NCBI GenBank assembly: GCA_903904605.1
Contig: CAIVDC010000035.1
Location: 1-41,735 of the forward strand
Reading direction: 5' to 3'
Length of the DNA: 41,735 bases
Origin: an uncultured Sterolibacterium sp.
GTDB lineage: Bacteria > Pseudomonadota > Gammaproteobacteria > Burkholderiales > Rhodocyclaceae
Shown here: positions 9,262 to 20,393 of the stretch, piece by piece
Position numbering within the stretch: the stretch's first letter is position 1
Layout: every line of letters begins with the position of its first letter
Notes under the pieces: generated by a model
What the model was told of the DNA's origin: nothing
Seen by the model: the letters and a program-made list of their open reading frames with translations, nothing else
Database searches by the model: none
Program-made: the position numbers and the translations under genes

Positions 9262-9891
9262 CTATTCCCCGAAAGCAAACGGCGAGAGCGGGCCGCGCCC
9301 GGCGCGGATCAGTTCGGGAACGCCGCCGACGAGATTGATCACAGTGGTCATCTCGCTGCCGCAGGGTCCGGCATCGATCACCAGGTCGAGGCGCTTGCCC
9401 AGGCTGCCGCAGATCTCAGCGGCATCGGAAAGCGGCGCGGGTTCTCCGGGCAGGATCAGGGTCGAAGTGAGCAGCGGTTGATCGAGTTCGGCCAACAGCG
9501 CCTGTACCAGCACATGGTCGGGCACGCGCAAGCCGATGGTCTTCCTCTTCGGATGCAGCACCCGCCGCGGCAGTTCCTTGGTTCCCTCGAGGATGAAGGT
9601 ATAGCTGCCCGGCGTCGCGCTCTTCAGGAGACGGAACTGGGCGTTGTCCACGCGGGCATAGGTTGCGATTTCCGAGAGGTCGCGGCACATCAGCGTGAAA
9701 TGATGCCGATCATCAACGCCGCGTATGCTGCGGATCCGTTCAAGCAGGCTGGCGTCGCCCAGATGGCCGCACAGGGCGTATGCGGAATCGGTGGGAATGG
9801 CCGCCAGGCCGCCGCCTCTGATGATCTCCGCCGCCTGCTTGATCAGGCGAGGCTGCGGATGCTCGGCATGGAGGGTGAAGAACTGCGCCAC
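9262..9891 (-). CDS. Sua5/YciO/YrdC family protein, YciO-like
   Basis: The 209-residue product belongs to the YrdC-fold family. The parent enzymes make threonylcarbamoyl-AMP for tRNA t6A. The sequence shows GGLAAIPTDSAYALCGHLGD near the N-terminus and RSIRGVDDRHHFTLMCRDLSE, followed by the family region TVINLVGGVPELIRAGRG at the C-terminus. Length and motif spelling fit the YciO branch, whose exact role is not settled, better than TsaC/Sua5. The start is GTG at 9891, 4 nt after the PHP gene's stop, with no clear ribosome binding site. Confidence 0.88.
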   Translation of the reverse strand: MAQFFTLHAEHPQPRLIKQAAEIIRGGGLAAIPTDSAYALCGHLGDASLLERIRSIRGVDDRHHFTLMCRDLSEIATYARVDNAQFRLLKSATPGSYTFILEGTKELPRRVLHPKRKTIGLRVPDHVLVQALLAELDQPLLTSTLILPGEPAPLSDAAEICGSLGKRLDLVIDAGPCGSEMTTVINLVGGVPELIRAGRGPLSPFAFGE

Positions 9892-9895
9892 GGTG

Positions 9896-10753
9896 CTACA
9901 GGAACAGCTGCCAAACCGGCGTCAGCTTTTCGGGCAAAGCCGGCAACCGGCCCAGGTCGATCCAGCTTTCACCCGGACCGTGGAAGTCCGACGCGCGCGA
10001 AGCGGCAAACTGGAATTCGCGGGCCAGCCTGGCGAATTCGTTCACCTGCTGCGCAGAATGGGCGCCCGAGACCACCTCGATGGCGGCCCCGCCCTGTTCC
10101 TTGAACTCGCCCAGCAAGCTGCGCAGCACCTTGCCGGTCAAGCGAAAACGACCGGGATGCGCCAGGACCGCCACCCCGCCGGCGCCGCGTATCCAGCCCA
10201 GGGCTTGTTCCAGCGTAGCCCAGGTATGCTCGACATAGCCGGGCTTGCCCTTGGCCAGCCAGTAGTCGAAAACCGATTTCACATCCCGGGCCAGACCCTG
10301 CTCGGCAATGTACCTGGCGAAATGCGCCCGGCTCACCAGGGCAGGATTGCCGGCATAGCGCAAGGCGCCCTCGTAGGCGCCATGGATGCCGACCTTGTCC
10401 AACTCCGCCGCCATCTCCAAGGCGCGCGCGTCGCGCCCGCTCCTGACCTGCGCCAGGCCGTCGGTCAGACTGCTGTCGTCGGGATCGATGGCCAGGGCGA
10501 CGATATGCACCGTGGTGTCGTCGCCCCAGGAAACCGAGATCTCGACGCCATCGACGAAGCCCATGCCCAGTTCATTCGCCGCCCCTCGCGCTTCGGCCAG
10601 ACCGCCGACCTCGTCGTGGTCGGTCAGCGCCAGGAGGTCGACACCGTTGGCATGGGCCCGGCGCACCACTTCGGCCGGCGCGAGCAGACCGTCCGAGATG
10701 GTCGAATGGCAATGCATGTCGGCGTTGCGTACGGCATCGGCTGCGGCGCTCAT
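9896..10753 (-). CDS. PHP-domain phosphoesterase, YciV/RNase AM-like
   Basis: The 285-residue PHP-family metal-dependent phosphoesterase has DMHCHSTISDG (metal ligands H14, H16; D21) and TDHDE (D45, H46). Later motifs are VAVLAHPGRFR and the C-terminal ASDFHGPG. This order matches the YciV/TrpH group. Characterised members hydrolyse 3',5'-nucleoside bisphosphates and trim RNA 5' ends. The start codon overlaps the stop of the upstream alpha/beta hydrolase in an ATGA arrangement, so the two are translationally coupled. Confidence 0.9.
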   Translation of the reverse strand: MSAAADAVRNADMHCHSTISDGLLAPAEVVRRAHANGVDLLALTDHDEVGGLAEARGAANELGMGFVDGVEISVSWGDDTTVHIVALAIDPDDSSLTDGLAQVRSGRDARALEMAAELDKVGIHGAYEGALRYAGNPALVSRAHFARYIAEQGLARDVKSVFDYWLAKGKPGYVEHTWATLEQALGWIRGAGGVAVLAHPGRFRLTGKVLRSLLGEFKEQGGAAIEVVSGAHSAQQVNEFARLAREFQFAASRASDFHGPGESWIDLGRLPALPEKLTPVWQLFL

Positions 10754-11619
10754 GGCAGGAAGTCCTCGATCAACTGCGCCAGTCGCTGGGGCTGGTCATG
10801 ATGCATGTTGTGCCCGGCATCCTCCAGCATCTCGACCCGGATATCGGCGAAGCAACGGATGCGTTCAAGGTAGTCGGCCTCGCCCTCGGCGTCCGAAAAA
10901 CGTTTCATGATGAAGGAGTCCCTGGCTGCGATCCACAGCACCGGCGCCTTGATCCTGCGCCAGCAGGCCTTGGCGTCGTCGAGATGATAGAGGATCGGGC
11001 TGGGCAGCTTGTGGAAGGGGTCGGCGGCCACCACGACGCTCCCGTCTTCCCCTTCCTGGCCGAGATGCCGGGCGAGGAAAGCCGCCTGCGCAGGCGACAG
11101 GCGCGGATTGACGGCGCACAGGCGCGAAGCCAGCGCGGCGCGATCGGCATAGCGATTGGAAGCGGGACCGGCACACAATCCGGCCAGCCATTTGCCGTAG
11201 CGCTCGGGCGCCTCGTCGGTGTTGCTGACATAGAGGCCGAAGCCTTCCAGGGTGACGACTGTCGCAACCCGGTCAGGACGGATGCCGGCATAAAGGCAGG
11301 CGGCATTGCCGCCCAGGCTGTGGCCTATCAGGCAGGCCGGCCGATCGGGCGAATAATGGTCGAGCAGGAGATCGAGGTCGGCGATGTAGTCGGGGAACCA
11401 GTAGGCGCGGCCATTCCATTGCGAACCGCCGAAGCCGCGCCAGTCCGGGGCGATCACCCGCCATTCGCGGGAAAGGGCATCGACCAGGAACTGGAAGCTG
11501 GCCGAGACGTCCATCCAGCCATGCAGCATGAACAGGGTCGGTGCCGAAGCGGACCCCCAACAGCGGACATGGCTGCGCAAGCCGCGCAGTTCAACGAATT
11601 CGGAGGAGGAGGATCTCAT
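10750..11619 (-). CDS. alpha/beta hydrolase
   Basis: The 289-residue single-domain alpha/beta hydrolase has oxyanion segment LHGWMDVS, nucleophile elbow GHSLGG (S101), a probable acid Asp in WIAARDS, and a catalytic His in EDAGHNMHHD. The substrate cannot be told from sequence. It is the first gene of the eight-gene minus-strand run ending at rluB and is divergent from gcvT. There is no Shine-Dalgarno sequence before the ATG. Instead an extended -10 element ends 6 nt upstream, which suggests a leaderless message. Confidence 0.9.
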   Translation of the reverse strand: MRSSSSEFVELRGLRSHVRCWGSASAPTLFMLHGWMDVSASFQFLVDALSREWRVIAPDWRGFGGSQWNGRAYWFPDYIADLDLLLDHYSPDRPACLIGHSLGGNAACLYAGIRPDRVATVVTLEGFGLYVSNTDEAPERYGKWLAGLCAGPASNRYADRAALASRLCAVNPRLSPAQAAFLARHLGQEGEDGSVVVAADPFHKLPSPILYHLDDAKACWRRIKAPVLWIAARDSFIMKRFSDAEGEADYLERIRCFADIRVEMLEDAGHNMHHDQPQRLAQLIEDFLP

Positions 11620-11625
11620 GCCGCG

Positions 11626-11634
11626 ATTCTAACA
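11626..11634 (-). promoter_or_regulatory. extended -10 promoter, probably giving a leaderless hydrolase mRNA
   Basis: On the minus strand TGT is followed by TAGAAT (11626-11631), the TGn-TATAAT form of an extended -10 element. It ends 6 nt before the ATG at 11619. A normal start of transcription would therefore fall on or next to the start codon. No convincing -35 is present, as expected for extended -10 promoters. Confidence 0.5.
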
Positions 11635-11640
11635 TCCGCC

Positions 11641-11669
11641 TTGCCACTGCCGAGGCGAGCCGGCATAAT
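11641..11669 (+). promoter_or_regulatory. sigma70 promoter of gcvTHP
   Basis: TTGCCA (11641-11646) and CATAAT (11664-11669) are separated by exactly 17 nt on the plus strand. The predicted start near 11676 gives a 45-nt leader ending in GGAGG before the gcvT ATG. The leader is too short for a glycine riboswitch. Confidence 0.65.
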
Positions 11670-11720
11670 CGCAGCCGTCGCAGGGAGAAAGTGAAGCATT
11701 CACCACCGGAGGCGCAACAA

Positions 11721-12812
11721 ATGGGAAAGCGCACGCCCCTCTACGACACTCACCGCCGCTCCGGCGCAAAGCTCGCGGATTTCGCCGGCTGGGACATGCC
11801 TATCCATTACGGCTCGCAGATCGAGGAGCACCACCGGGTGAGGAAGGACGCCGGCATGTTCGACGTCTCCCATATGCTCGGGCTGGACCTCACCGGTCCC
11901 GAGGCCTTCCCCTACCTCTCCCGCCTCCTCGCCAACGACGTCGCCAAGCTCGCGCTGCCGGGCCGTGCGCTTTACTCCTGCCTGCTCGATGATGACGGCG
12001 GGGTGATCGACGACCTGATCGTGTACTTCTTCAACGCCGAACACTACCGCATCGTCGTCAACGCCGGCACCGCCGAAAAGGATCTGGCCTGGATGGAGCG
12101 GCAGGCCGCCAGCTTCGCGGCCGAGATCACGCCGCGCCGCGACCTGGCCATGATTGCCGTACAGGGGCCGCAGGCACGCGGGAAAGTGTGGCGCGCGTAT
12201 CCCGGCACGCGCACGGCGAGCGAATCGCTGCCGCCCTTCTTCGCCGCCTTCGATGGCGACTGGCTGATCAGTCGCACCGGCTACACCGGCGAGGACGGCT
12301 TCGAACTGGCGCTGCCCGCGCTTCAGGCGACCGAAGTCTGGGAAGAACTGCAGCAGACCGGCGTCGCGCCCTGCGGCCTGGGGAGCAGGGACACCCTGCG
12401 CCTGGAAGCCGGTATGAACCTGTACGGCCAGGACATGGACGAGACCGTGACCCCGCTGGAATCCGGCCTGGCCTGGACCGTGGCGCTCACGGGCGAACGC
12501 GATTTCATCGGCAAGCGCGCCTTGCTGGCGCAACGGGATTCGCCGGCAAGCACGCGCCGCCAGTTGACCGGTCTGCTGCTCCTGGAGCGCGGCGTGCCGC
12601 GCGCCCATCAGGCGGTACTCACGGCGCACGGCGACGGCGAAATCACCAGCGGCAGCTTCTCGCCGACGCTGCAGCAGGGCATCGCCCTGGCCCGCCTGCC
12701 CGGCGCGGTGGCCGTCGGCGAGATCGTCCGCATCGACATCCGCGGCAAGTCGCACCCGGCGAGAGTGGTCAAGCCGCCTTTCGCGCGCCATGGCAAGATT
12801 CTTGTTTCCTGA
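11721..12812 (+). CDS. gcvT: glycine cleavage system aminomethyltransferase (T protein)
   Basis: Transfers the methylene group from aminomethyl-lipoyl GcvH to tetrahydrofolate, releasing ammonia. The start at 11721 is set by GGAGG at 11708-11712 and by the N-terminus MGKRTPLYDTHRRSGAKLAD; longer frames have no family similarity. The 363-residue length is normal. Family motifs seen: DFAGWDMPIHYG, GMFDVSHMLGLDLTG, GYTGEDGFEL, and LRLEAGMNLYGQDMDETVTP. It is the first gene of gcvT-gcvH-gcvP, with 15 nt to gcvH. Confidence 0.97.
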   Translation: MGKRTPLYDTHRRSGAKLADFAGWDMPIHYGSQIEEHHRVRKDAGMFDVSHMLGLDLTGPEAFPYLSRLLANDVAKLALPGRALYSCLLDDDGGVIDDLIVYFFNAEHYRIVVNAGTAEKDLAWMERQAASFAAEITPRRDLAMIAVQGPQARGKVWRAYPGTRTASESLPPFFAAFDGDWLISRTGYTGEDGFELALPALQATEVWEELQQTGVAPCGLGSRDTLRLEAGMNLYGQDMDETVTPLESGLAWTVALTGERDFIGKRALLAQRDSPASTRRQLTGLLLLERGVPRAHQAVLTAHGDGEITSGSFSPTLQQGIALARLPGAVAVGEIVRIDIRGKSHPARVVKPPFARHGKILVS

Positions 12813-12827
12813 TTACGGAGAGCATCA

Positions 12828-13226
12828 ATGAACATTCCGACCAACCTCAAGTACGCCAGATCCCACGAATGGGCCCGCCAGGATGGCGACGGCCTGATCA
12901 CGGTGGGCATCACCGATCACGCCCAGGAAGCCCTGGGCGACATCGTCTTCATCGAACTGCCCGAGACCGGCCGCAAGCTTTCGGCCGGGACCGAGTGCGC
13001 CGTGGTCGAGTCGGTCAAGGCCGCCTCGGACATCTATGCGCCGGTTTCGGGCGAAATCGTCGCCTGCAATCAGGCCGCGGTCGATGCGCCGGAGAGCGTC
13101 AACCAGGACGCCTACGACGTCTGGCTGTTCAAGATCAGGCCGGCCGATCCCGGCAAATGCGCAGCCGAACTCGCGTCCCTGCTCGATGCCGAAGCTTACG
13201 GCCTGGTCGCGATGAGTGAAGAGTGA
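12828..13226 (+). CDS. gcvH: glycine cleavage system H protein
   Basis: Lipoyl carrier that shuttles the aminomethyl group between the P, T and L proteins. The 132-residue product contains [20 protein letters not shown] and the lipoylation site [16 protein letters not shown] with K64 as the modified lysine. A GGAGAGC stretch precedes the ATG. It sits between gcvT and gcvP, separated from the latter by 3 nt. Confidence 0.98.
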   Translation: MNIPTNLKYARSHEWARQDGDGLITVGITDHAQEALGDIVFIELPETGRKLSAGTECAVVESVKAASDIYAPVSGEIVACNQAAVDAPESVNQDAYDVWLFKIRPADPGKCAAELASLLDAEAYGLVAMSEE

Positions 13227-13229
13227 AGA

Positions 13230-16115
<2,886 letters not shown>

Positions 16116-16120
16116 ACTGC

Positions 16121-17923
16121 TCAGGCGGGCGCTGCCGCCGGAGGCAGATCATGCAGTCGCCACTTGCCGTCGCCGAGCAGTTCGAGTGTCTGCGTATGAA
16201 ACCCCAGCAAGCTGCTGCGATGGCCAACGCTGACCAGGATCGACTCCGGCAGGGAGTCGCGCAGCAGTTGATACATCGCATGCTCCAGCCCCTCGTCCAT
16301 TGCCGAACTGGCTTCATCGAGGAACACCACTTGAGGACGGTTCAGCAGTACCCGGCCAATCGCCAGGCGCTGCTGCTCGCCGAGCGACAATATCCGAGTC
16401 CAGTCCTGTTCTTCATCGAGGCGCGCGACCAGATGCCCGAGATGGCATTGGCGCATGATCGCAGCGGCCTGGTCGTCGGTCTTCATGACGGAAGGATAGT
16501 ACAGGGCCAGGCGCAGCGTGCCCAGCGGCAAGTAGGGCTTTTGCGGCAGGAACAGCGTGTGTGCATCGGCCGGCCGAACGACCTTGCCGTCAACATAGGG
16601 CCACAATCCCGCGATGGCGCGGAGAAAGGTGGTCTTGCCGATGCCGGATTGTCCGCGCACGAGCAGCGAGGCTGCACCGGGCAACGCCAGGTTCAGATCC
16701 TTCACCAGCATGACATTGGCCGGCGTTCTCACCGTCAATGATTCCACGGCCAGCCCTCCCCGCCCCTGCGCAAGTTCCACGCTGCCGAGCCGCTCGGCCG
16801 AATCCATGGAATCGAGGAAACCGGACAGGCGGTTGATCACTGCCCGGTAGTTGGCAAAGTCGTCGTAGGAGGTCCGGAAAAACGACAGGGCGCCTTGCAC
16901 CTGATCGAAGGACTGGGCCGTCTGCATGACATCGCCCAGGGTGATCTGCTTGGCCAGGAGCCGCGGCGCCTGGACGATGAAGGGGAAAACGACGGCCGCC
17001 TGGCTGACCGCCAGGTTGAAGCCCTGGAACTTCAGCGAGCGGAACACGATCGCCCACATATTGCCGATCACCTGGGCAAATCGCGCCAGCAGGTTGCCAT
17101 GCTCCACCGCCTCGCCCCGATAGAACGCGATGCTCTCGCCGTATTCCCGCAGGCGGATCAGCGCATAGCGAAAATTAGCGCTCAGCTGCTCGTTCAGGAA
17201 GTTCAGGGAGATGAGCGGCCGACCGATCCGCACCGCAAATACCGTGGCGACGATGACGTAGAGGTACACCATGAACACCATGGCCCGCGGCATTTCCCAG
17301 CCGAACAAGGTCAATGCGCCGGACAGGCTCCAGAGAATGATGCTGAAGGCGAAGAGGGAAACCACGGCATCGAGCAGCCCCATCGACAGGGCCAGCGAAC
17401 TTCCGACGAAGCTCTCCACGTCCTGTTGAATCCTCTGATCCGGATTGTCGGCGGCACCGGCCAGGAACTGGCTGCGGTAATAGGCGTGGCGGTCCAGCCA
17501 GCGCTCGATCAGCGAATTCGTCAGCCAAACCCGCCAGTGGATCAGAAAGGCCTGGCGCAGGTAGAAGCTCAGCAGCGCCCGGGCGACATGCACGCCGGCC
17601 AGCGTCGCGAAGACCACGAGCATGAACCAGAATGCCTGCGCATCCAGCTTCTGCATGGCGCTGTAAAAACCGTTGTACCAGAAGGAGAACAGAACATTCA
17701 GACGCACCGCGAACAGGGTCATGAGCACGATCAGGGCGAGCCAGGCCAGCGGCAGGCGGCTGGCGGCGGGGTCGAAATAGGCCCAGGTGAGCCGCCGGAC
17801 CTGGCGGCCCCAGACGGTAAACCGCGCCAGCGCCGCGATCGCGACGACCAGTCCGATCAAACTGACGACGAAGGCCTCGCCCAGCCAGATCAGACTCGCC
17901 AGCAGTTGGTGATTCCACTCCAC
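16121..17923 (-). CDS. ABC exporter, SbmA/BacA-like permease fused to ATPase (YddA type)
   Basis: The 600-residue half-size transporter has an N-terminal membrane domain of about six segments (residues 8-300) of the SbmA/BacA type, including LNVLFSFWYNGFYSAMQKLD and FVGSSLALSMGLLDAVVSLF. The C-terminal ATPase has Walker A GQSGIGKTT (about 424-432), signature LSLGEQQRLAIGR (about 512) and Walker B VVFLDEASS. Relatives include E. coli YddA and mycobacterial BacA, linked to uptake or export of peptides and cobalamin; the substrate here is unknown. The start is GTG at 17923 with AAGGAG 5 nt upstream. It lies 80 nt behind the small membrane protein gene. Confidence 0.9.
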   Translation of the reverse strand: MEWNHQLLASLIWLGEAFVVSLIGLVVAIAALARFTVWGRQVRRLTWAYFDPAASRLPLAWLALIVLMTLFAVRLNVLFSFWYNGFYSAMQKLDAQAFWFMLVVFATLAGVHVARALLSFYLRQAFLIHWRVWLTNSLIERWLDRHAYYRSQFLAGAADNPDQRIQQDVESFVGSSLALSMGLLDAVVSLFAFSIILWSLSGALTLFGWEMPRAMVFMVYLYVIVATVFAVRIGRPLISLNFLNEQLSANFRYALIRLREYGESIAFYRGEAVEHGNLLARFAQVIGNMWAIVFRSLKFQGFNLAVSQAAVVFPFIVQAPRLLAKQITLGDVMQTAQSFDQVQGALSFFRTSYDDFANYRAVINRLSGFLDSMDSAERLGSVELAQGRGGLAVESLTVRTPANVMLVKDLNLALPGAASLLVRGQSGIGKTTFLRAIAGLWPYVDGKVVRPADAHTLFLPQKPYLPLGTLRLALYYPSVMKTDDQAAAIMRQCHLGHLVARLDEEQDWTRILSLGEQQRLAIGRVLLNRPQVVFLDEASSAMDEGLEHAMYQLLRDSLPESILVSVGHRSSLLGFHTQTLELLGDGKWRLHDLPPAAAPA

Positions 17924-18003
17924 GGCAACTCCTTGAACAAAGGCAACCCGCGCCGACCGGGACGATGCCCGGCAGCTGCAGCGGCGTGCCGTTTAGAGGA
18001 AAA

Positions 18004-18312
18004 TTATTTAGTATTGAACACCATGAAGACGGAGGCGATGCCGAGCAGAAAGAGGCCAACCAGAAAGAGCGACTCTGCCACCGTCTCGAGCTGGACGGCC
18101 CGCGAATTCATGCGTGCGGAGGCGAAAGAGATGACCGAGCAGCCGACGAACAGGATGCTGTCGATGGCCAGCAGTTTGTCGACGTAATAGCCGACGGTTC
18201 CCGCGTGCATCAATCTCACGATGCCTATCGCGGTCACGCAGACGCCGACCATGGTGGCCGATGTCGGCAGGATATGGCCGGCAAGGCTGACCGGGCTTTC
18301 CCGGGTTTTCAT
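18004..18312 (-). CDS. small three-span membrane protein, function unknown
   Basis: The 102-residue protein is not one I can assign. Three hydrophobic segments are visible at about 14-35, 47-68 and 78-99. A short polar stretch (RMNSRAVQLETVAES) lies between the second and third. The N-terminus has no cleavable signal peptide. The gene lies between the DegP-type protease and the YddA-type exporter on the same strand, and is separated from the protease by a strong hairpin. Codon use looks native. Confidence 0.75.
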   Translation of the reverse strand: MKTRESPVSLAGHILPTSATMVGVCVTAIGIVRLMHAGTVGYYVDKLLAIDSILFVGCSVISFASARMNSRAVQLETVAESLFLVGLFLLGIASVFMVFNTK

Positions 18313-18338
18313 GCGGCGTGCTCCAAAGCGAGTCGAGA

Positions 18339-18373
18339 GCCGAGGCGAGCATCAGGAAAGTGCTCGCCTCGGC
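18339..18373 (-). terminator. 13-bp hairpin after the DegP-type gene
   Basis: A perfect 13-bp inverted repeat (GCCGAGGCGAGCA at 18339-18351, complement at 18361-18373, 9-nt loop) starts 17 nt beyond the protease stop codon. There is no T-tract on either side. It may act as an mRNA 3' end stabiliser or a partial terminator rather than a classical intrinsic terminator. Confidence 0.6.
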
Positions 18374-18389
18374 TGACCATGCCGGAAGA

Positions 18390-19832
18390 CTATCCGAGGT
18401 CCAAGGGAATGAAGATCTTTCCGTCGTCGCGCTTCACCAGCAAGGCCACATGCTTGCCGGCCTTGGCGACCAGTCCGCGGAGCTGCTCGACGCTGTTGAC
18501 GCTGATGCCGTTGAGCGCGATGACCACGTCGCCCGCCTGAATGCCTGCACGGGCCGCGGGCCCCGAGACATCTTCCACGAGGAGACCGCTGGCGACGCCG
18601 GCTTCGCGCCTTTCCTCCGGCTTAAGCGGCCTGACCGCCAATCCCAGGCGACCCTGCGACGAATCGGCCGCGCTGTTGCTCGCCATCTGGTCCTGCTTCA
18701 TCTCGCCGACGGCCACAGTCACGGTCTTGCTTGCGCCCTTGCGGATGATCTCTATTTTCGCCGCAGTTCCCGGCGTGATATCGCCCACCAACCCGGGCAG
18801 ATCGGCGGAGCGATTGATGGGTCTGTCATTCAGTCCGACAATGACGTCTCCCGGCTCGAGCCCCGCTTTTTCGGCCGGACTGTCTTTCTCGACGGAACTG
18901 ACCAGAGCGCCGCCCGGCTTCTTCAGGCCGAAGGAATCCGCCAAGGCCTGATTGACGTCCTGGATCGTGACCCCTAGACGACCGCGCGTGACCTTGCCGT
19001 ACTTCACCAGTTGGGTCTGCACCCTGGTCGCGACATCGATCGGAATGGCGAAGGACAAGCCCTGGTAACCGCCGGTGTGGCTGAAGATCTGAGAATTGAT
19101 GCCGATCACCTCGCCGCGGTCGTTGAACAGCGGACCGCCCGAGTTACCCGGATTGACTGCGGCATCGGTCTGGATGAACGGGACATAAGTGTCTTCGGGC
19201 AGAGAGCGCGAGATGGCGCTGACGATGCCCGAGGTCGCCGTGTTCTCGAAACCGAAGGGGGAACCGATCGCCAGCACGGGCTCGCCCACCCTGATGACGC
19301 TGGGGTCGCCGAATTTGACGACGGGAAGATTCTTGGCGTCGATCTTCAGCACGGCGATGTCGGTCTGTTTATCGACGCCGATCACTTTGGCCTTGAACTC
19401 GCGCCGGTCGGTCAGCTTCACCATGACTTCCTGCGCGCCGTCGACGACGTGGGCGTTGGTGAGAATCACGCCATCGCTGCTGACGATGAAACCGGAACCC
19501 TGGCCATGCTGGATCTGGCCTCCCTCGGGAATCCTGAACTGCGGTCCGAAGTGGCGGAAGAATTGGAACATCGGATCATTGGGATCCATCCCCGGCTGGC
19601 CACCGCCCGCCGCCGTTTGCTGCATCTTGCCGGTAACGCTGATATTGACCACGGCCGGACCGTAGCGCTCGACGATGCCGGAAAAGTCCATGACGCCGGT
19701 CGAGACCTGCTGCGCGACGCCGGCGGCCTCTGCCTGACTGAAGCTGGGGCCGCCGAAATGGCTGGCCGTTCCGGCAAACGCGGCGATTACGGCCGCAGCG
19801 ATGGCACTACGGGTAAGCGTCTTGCTGTTCAT
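18390..19832 (-). CDS. degP: periplasmic Do-family serine protease (DegP/MucD type)
   Basis: Envelope quality-control protease/chaperone. The 480-residue product has an N-terminal hydrophobic signal region (about 1-25), then a trypsin-like domain with catalytic H128 (TNAHVVDGA), D158 (QTDIAVLKI) and S231 (NPGNSGGPL). Two PDZ domains follow (about 275-365 and 390-480), both with recognisable carboxylate-binding loops. An insert (QQTAAGGGQPGMDPNDP) lies in the LA-loop position. It has AAGGAG before the ATG. It could equally be named degQ or mucD; no rpoE cluster is adjacent. Confidence 0.94.
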   Translation of the reverse strand: MNSKTLTRSAIAAAVIAAFAGTASHFGGPSFSQAEAAGVAQQVSTGVMDFSGIVERYGPAVVNISVTGKMQQTAAGGGQPGMDPNDPMFQFFRHFGPQFRIPEGGQIQHGQGSGFIVSSDGVILTNAHVVDGAQEVMVKLTDRREFKAKVIGVDKQTDIAVLKIDAKNLPVVKFGDPSVIRVGEPVLAIGSPFGFENTATSGIVSAISRSLPEDTYVPFIQTDAAVNPGNSGGPLFNDRGEVIGINSQIFSHTGGYQGLSFAIPIDVATRVQTQLVKYGKVTRGRLGVTIQDVNQALADSFGLKKPGGALVSSVEKDSPAEKAGLEPGDVIVGLNDRPINRSADLPGLVGDITPGTAAKIEIIRKGASKTVTVAVGEMKQDQMASNSAADSSQGRLGLAVRPLKPEERREAGVASGLLVEDVSGPAARAGIQAGDVVIALNGISVNSVEQLRGLVAKAGKHVALLVKRDDGKIFIPLDLG

Positions 19833-19994
19833 GATGCACTCCTTGCTGTTTGAAAGGCTCGACAGATTTTCCTGCCGATGGAACGCATCCTAGAGAAGAA
19901 GAATTAAACCAGACTTAAAACAAGCGCTCCGGACAGGATTTATTCGCTGTCCTATTCGCCGCCAGGGCGACCCGGCATCCTGGGATATCCGCCC

Positions 19995-20026
19995 GACCCG
20001 GGCGGCGAACGTCCGCCGCCCGGGTC
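19995..20026 (-). terminator. 13-bp GC-rich hairpin after the small secreted-protein gene
   Basis: A perfect 13-bp stem (GACCCGGGCGGCG at 19995-20007, complement at 20014-20026) with loop AACGTC starts 10 nt after the stop codon at 20037. No T-tract follows on the minus strand. It is likely the 3' end or stability element of that short transcript. Confidence 0.6.
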
Positions 20027-20036
20027 GACGCTGAAA

Positions 20037-20246
20037 TCACTTGGCGGTCGCAGACTTTGCCGCTACATGCTTGTGATGCGAATGGGCCTTCTTCTTGGCA
20101 GACTTGCTCTTGCTGGCCTTGACCTCATGGCTCACCGTCGTCGCGCTGGTGCCCGACGCTGCGGATGAAGCGGCCGGCGACTGAGCGAAAGCCGTAGCGC
20201 TCATGCCGAGCAGGATGGCCAGGAAGATACTGGTGCGTTTGTTCAC
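20037..20246 (-). CDS. small secreted Lys/His-rich protein, function unknown
   Basis: The start is GTG at 20246, because AGGAGA lies about 7 nt upstream and the product then begins with a clear signal peptide (VNKRTSIFLAILLGMSATAFA, cut before Q22). The mature part is about 48 residues. It has an Ala/Ser/Thr-rich half followed by a basic tail of Lys, Ala and His (KSKSAKKKAHSHHKHVAAK). No domain is recognised. Small basic periplasmic proteins of this look occur widely in betaproteobacteria, and a role in acid or metal buffering would be speculation. It is framed by a strong downstream hairpin and upstream direct repeats, so it is probably a single-gene transcript. Confidence 0.7.
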   Translation of the reverse strand: MNKRTSIFLAILLGMSATAFAQSPAASSAASGTSATTVSHEVKASKSKSAKKKAHSHHKHVAAKSATAK

Positions 20247-20259
20247 TTGGGATTCTCCT

Positions 20260-20300
20260 GTAACGCAAGGGCAAAATTGCTCCTCAGAGGAGTAACGCAA
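20260..20300. promoter_or_regulatory. paired direct repeats and palindrome upstream of the small secreted-protein gene
   Basis: GTAACGCAA occurs at 20260-20268 and again at 20292-20300, 32 bp apart (about three helical turns). A palindrome CTCCTC-A-GAGGAG (20280-20292) lies between them. The layout resembles an operator for a dimeric regulator, but no known site is recognised. Confidence 0.35.
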
Positions 20301-20393
20301 AGAGAGGCAAGGAAGGGGACAACGGCTTTGTAAAGGTTTGTTGCCGGACCACCCCGCGCGCGAAACGGTCCGGCATTCAGCTTGAGCGGCCGC

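Noticed and set aside
11620..11720. Glycine riboswitch upstream of gcvT
   Set aside because: The space is about 100 bp with the promoter inside it, leaving a leader of about 45 nt; no riboswitch core can fit.
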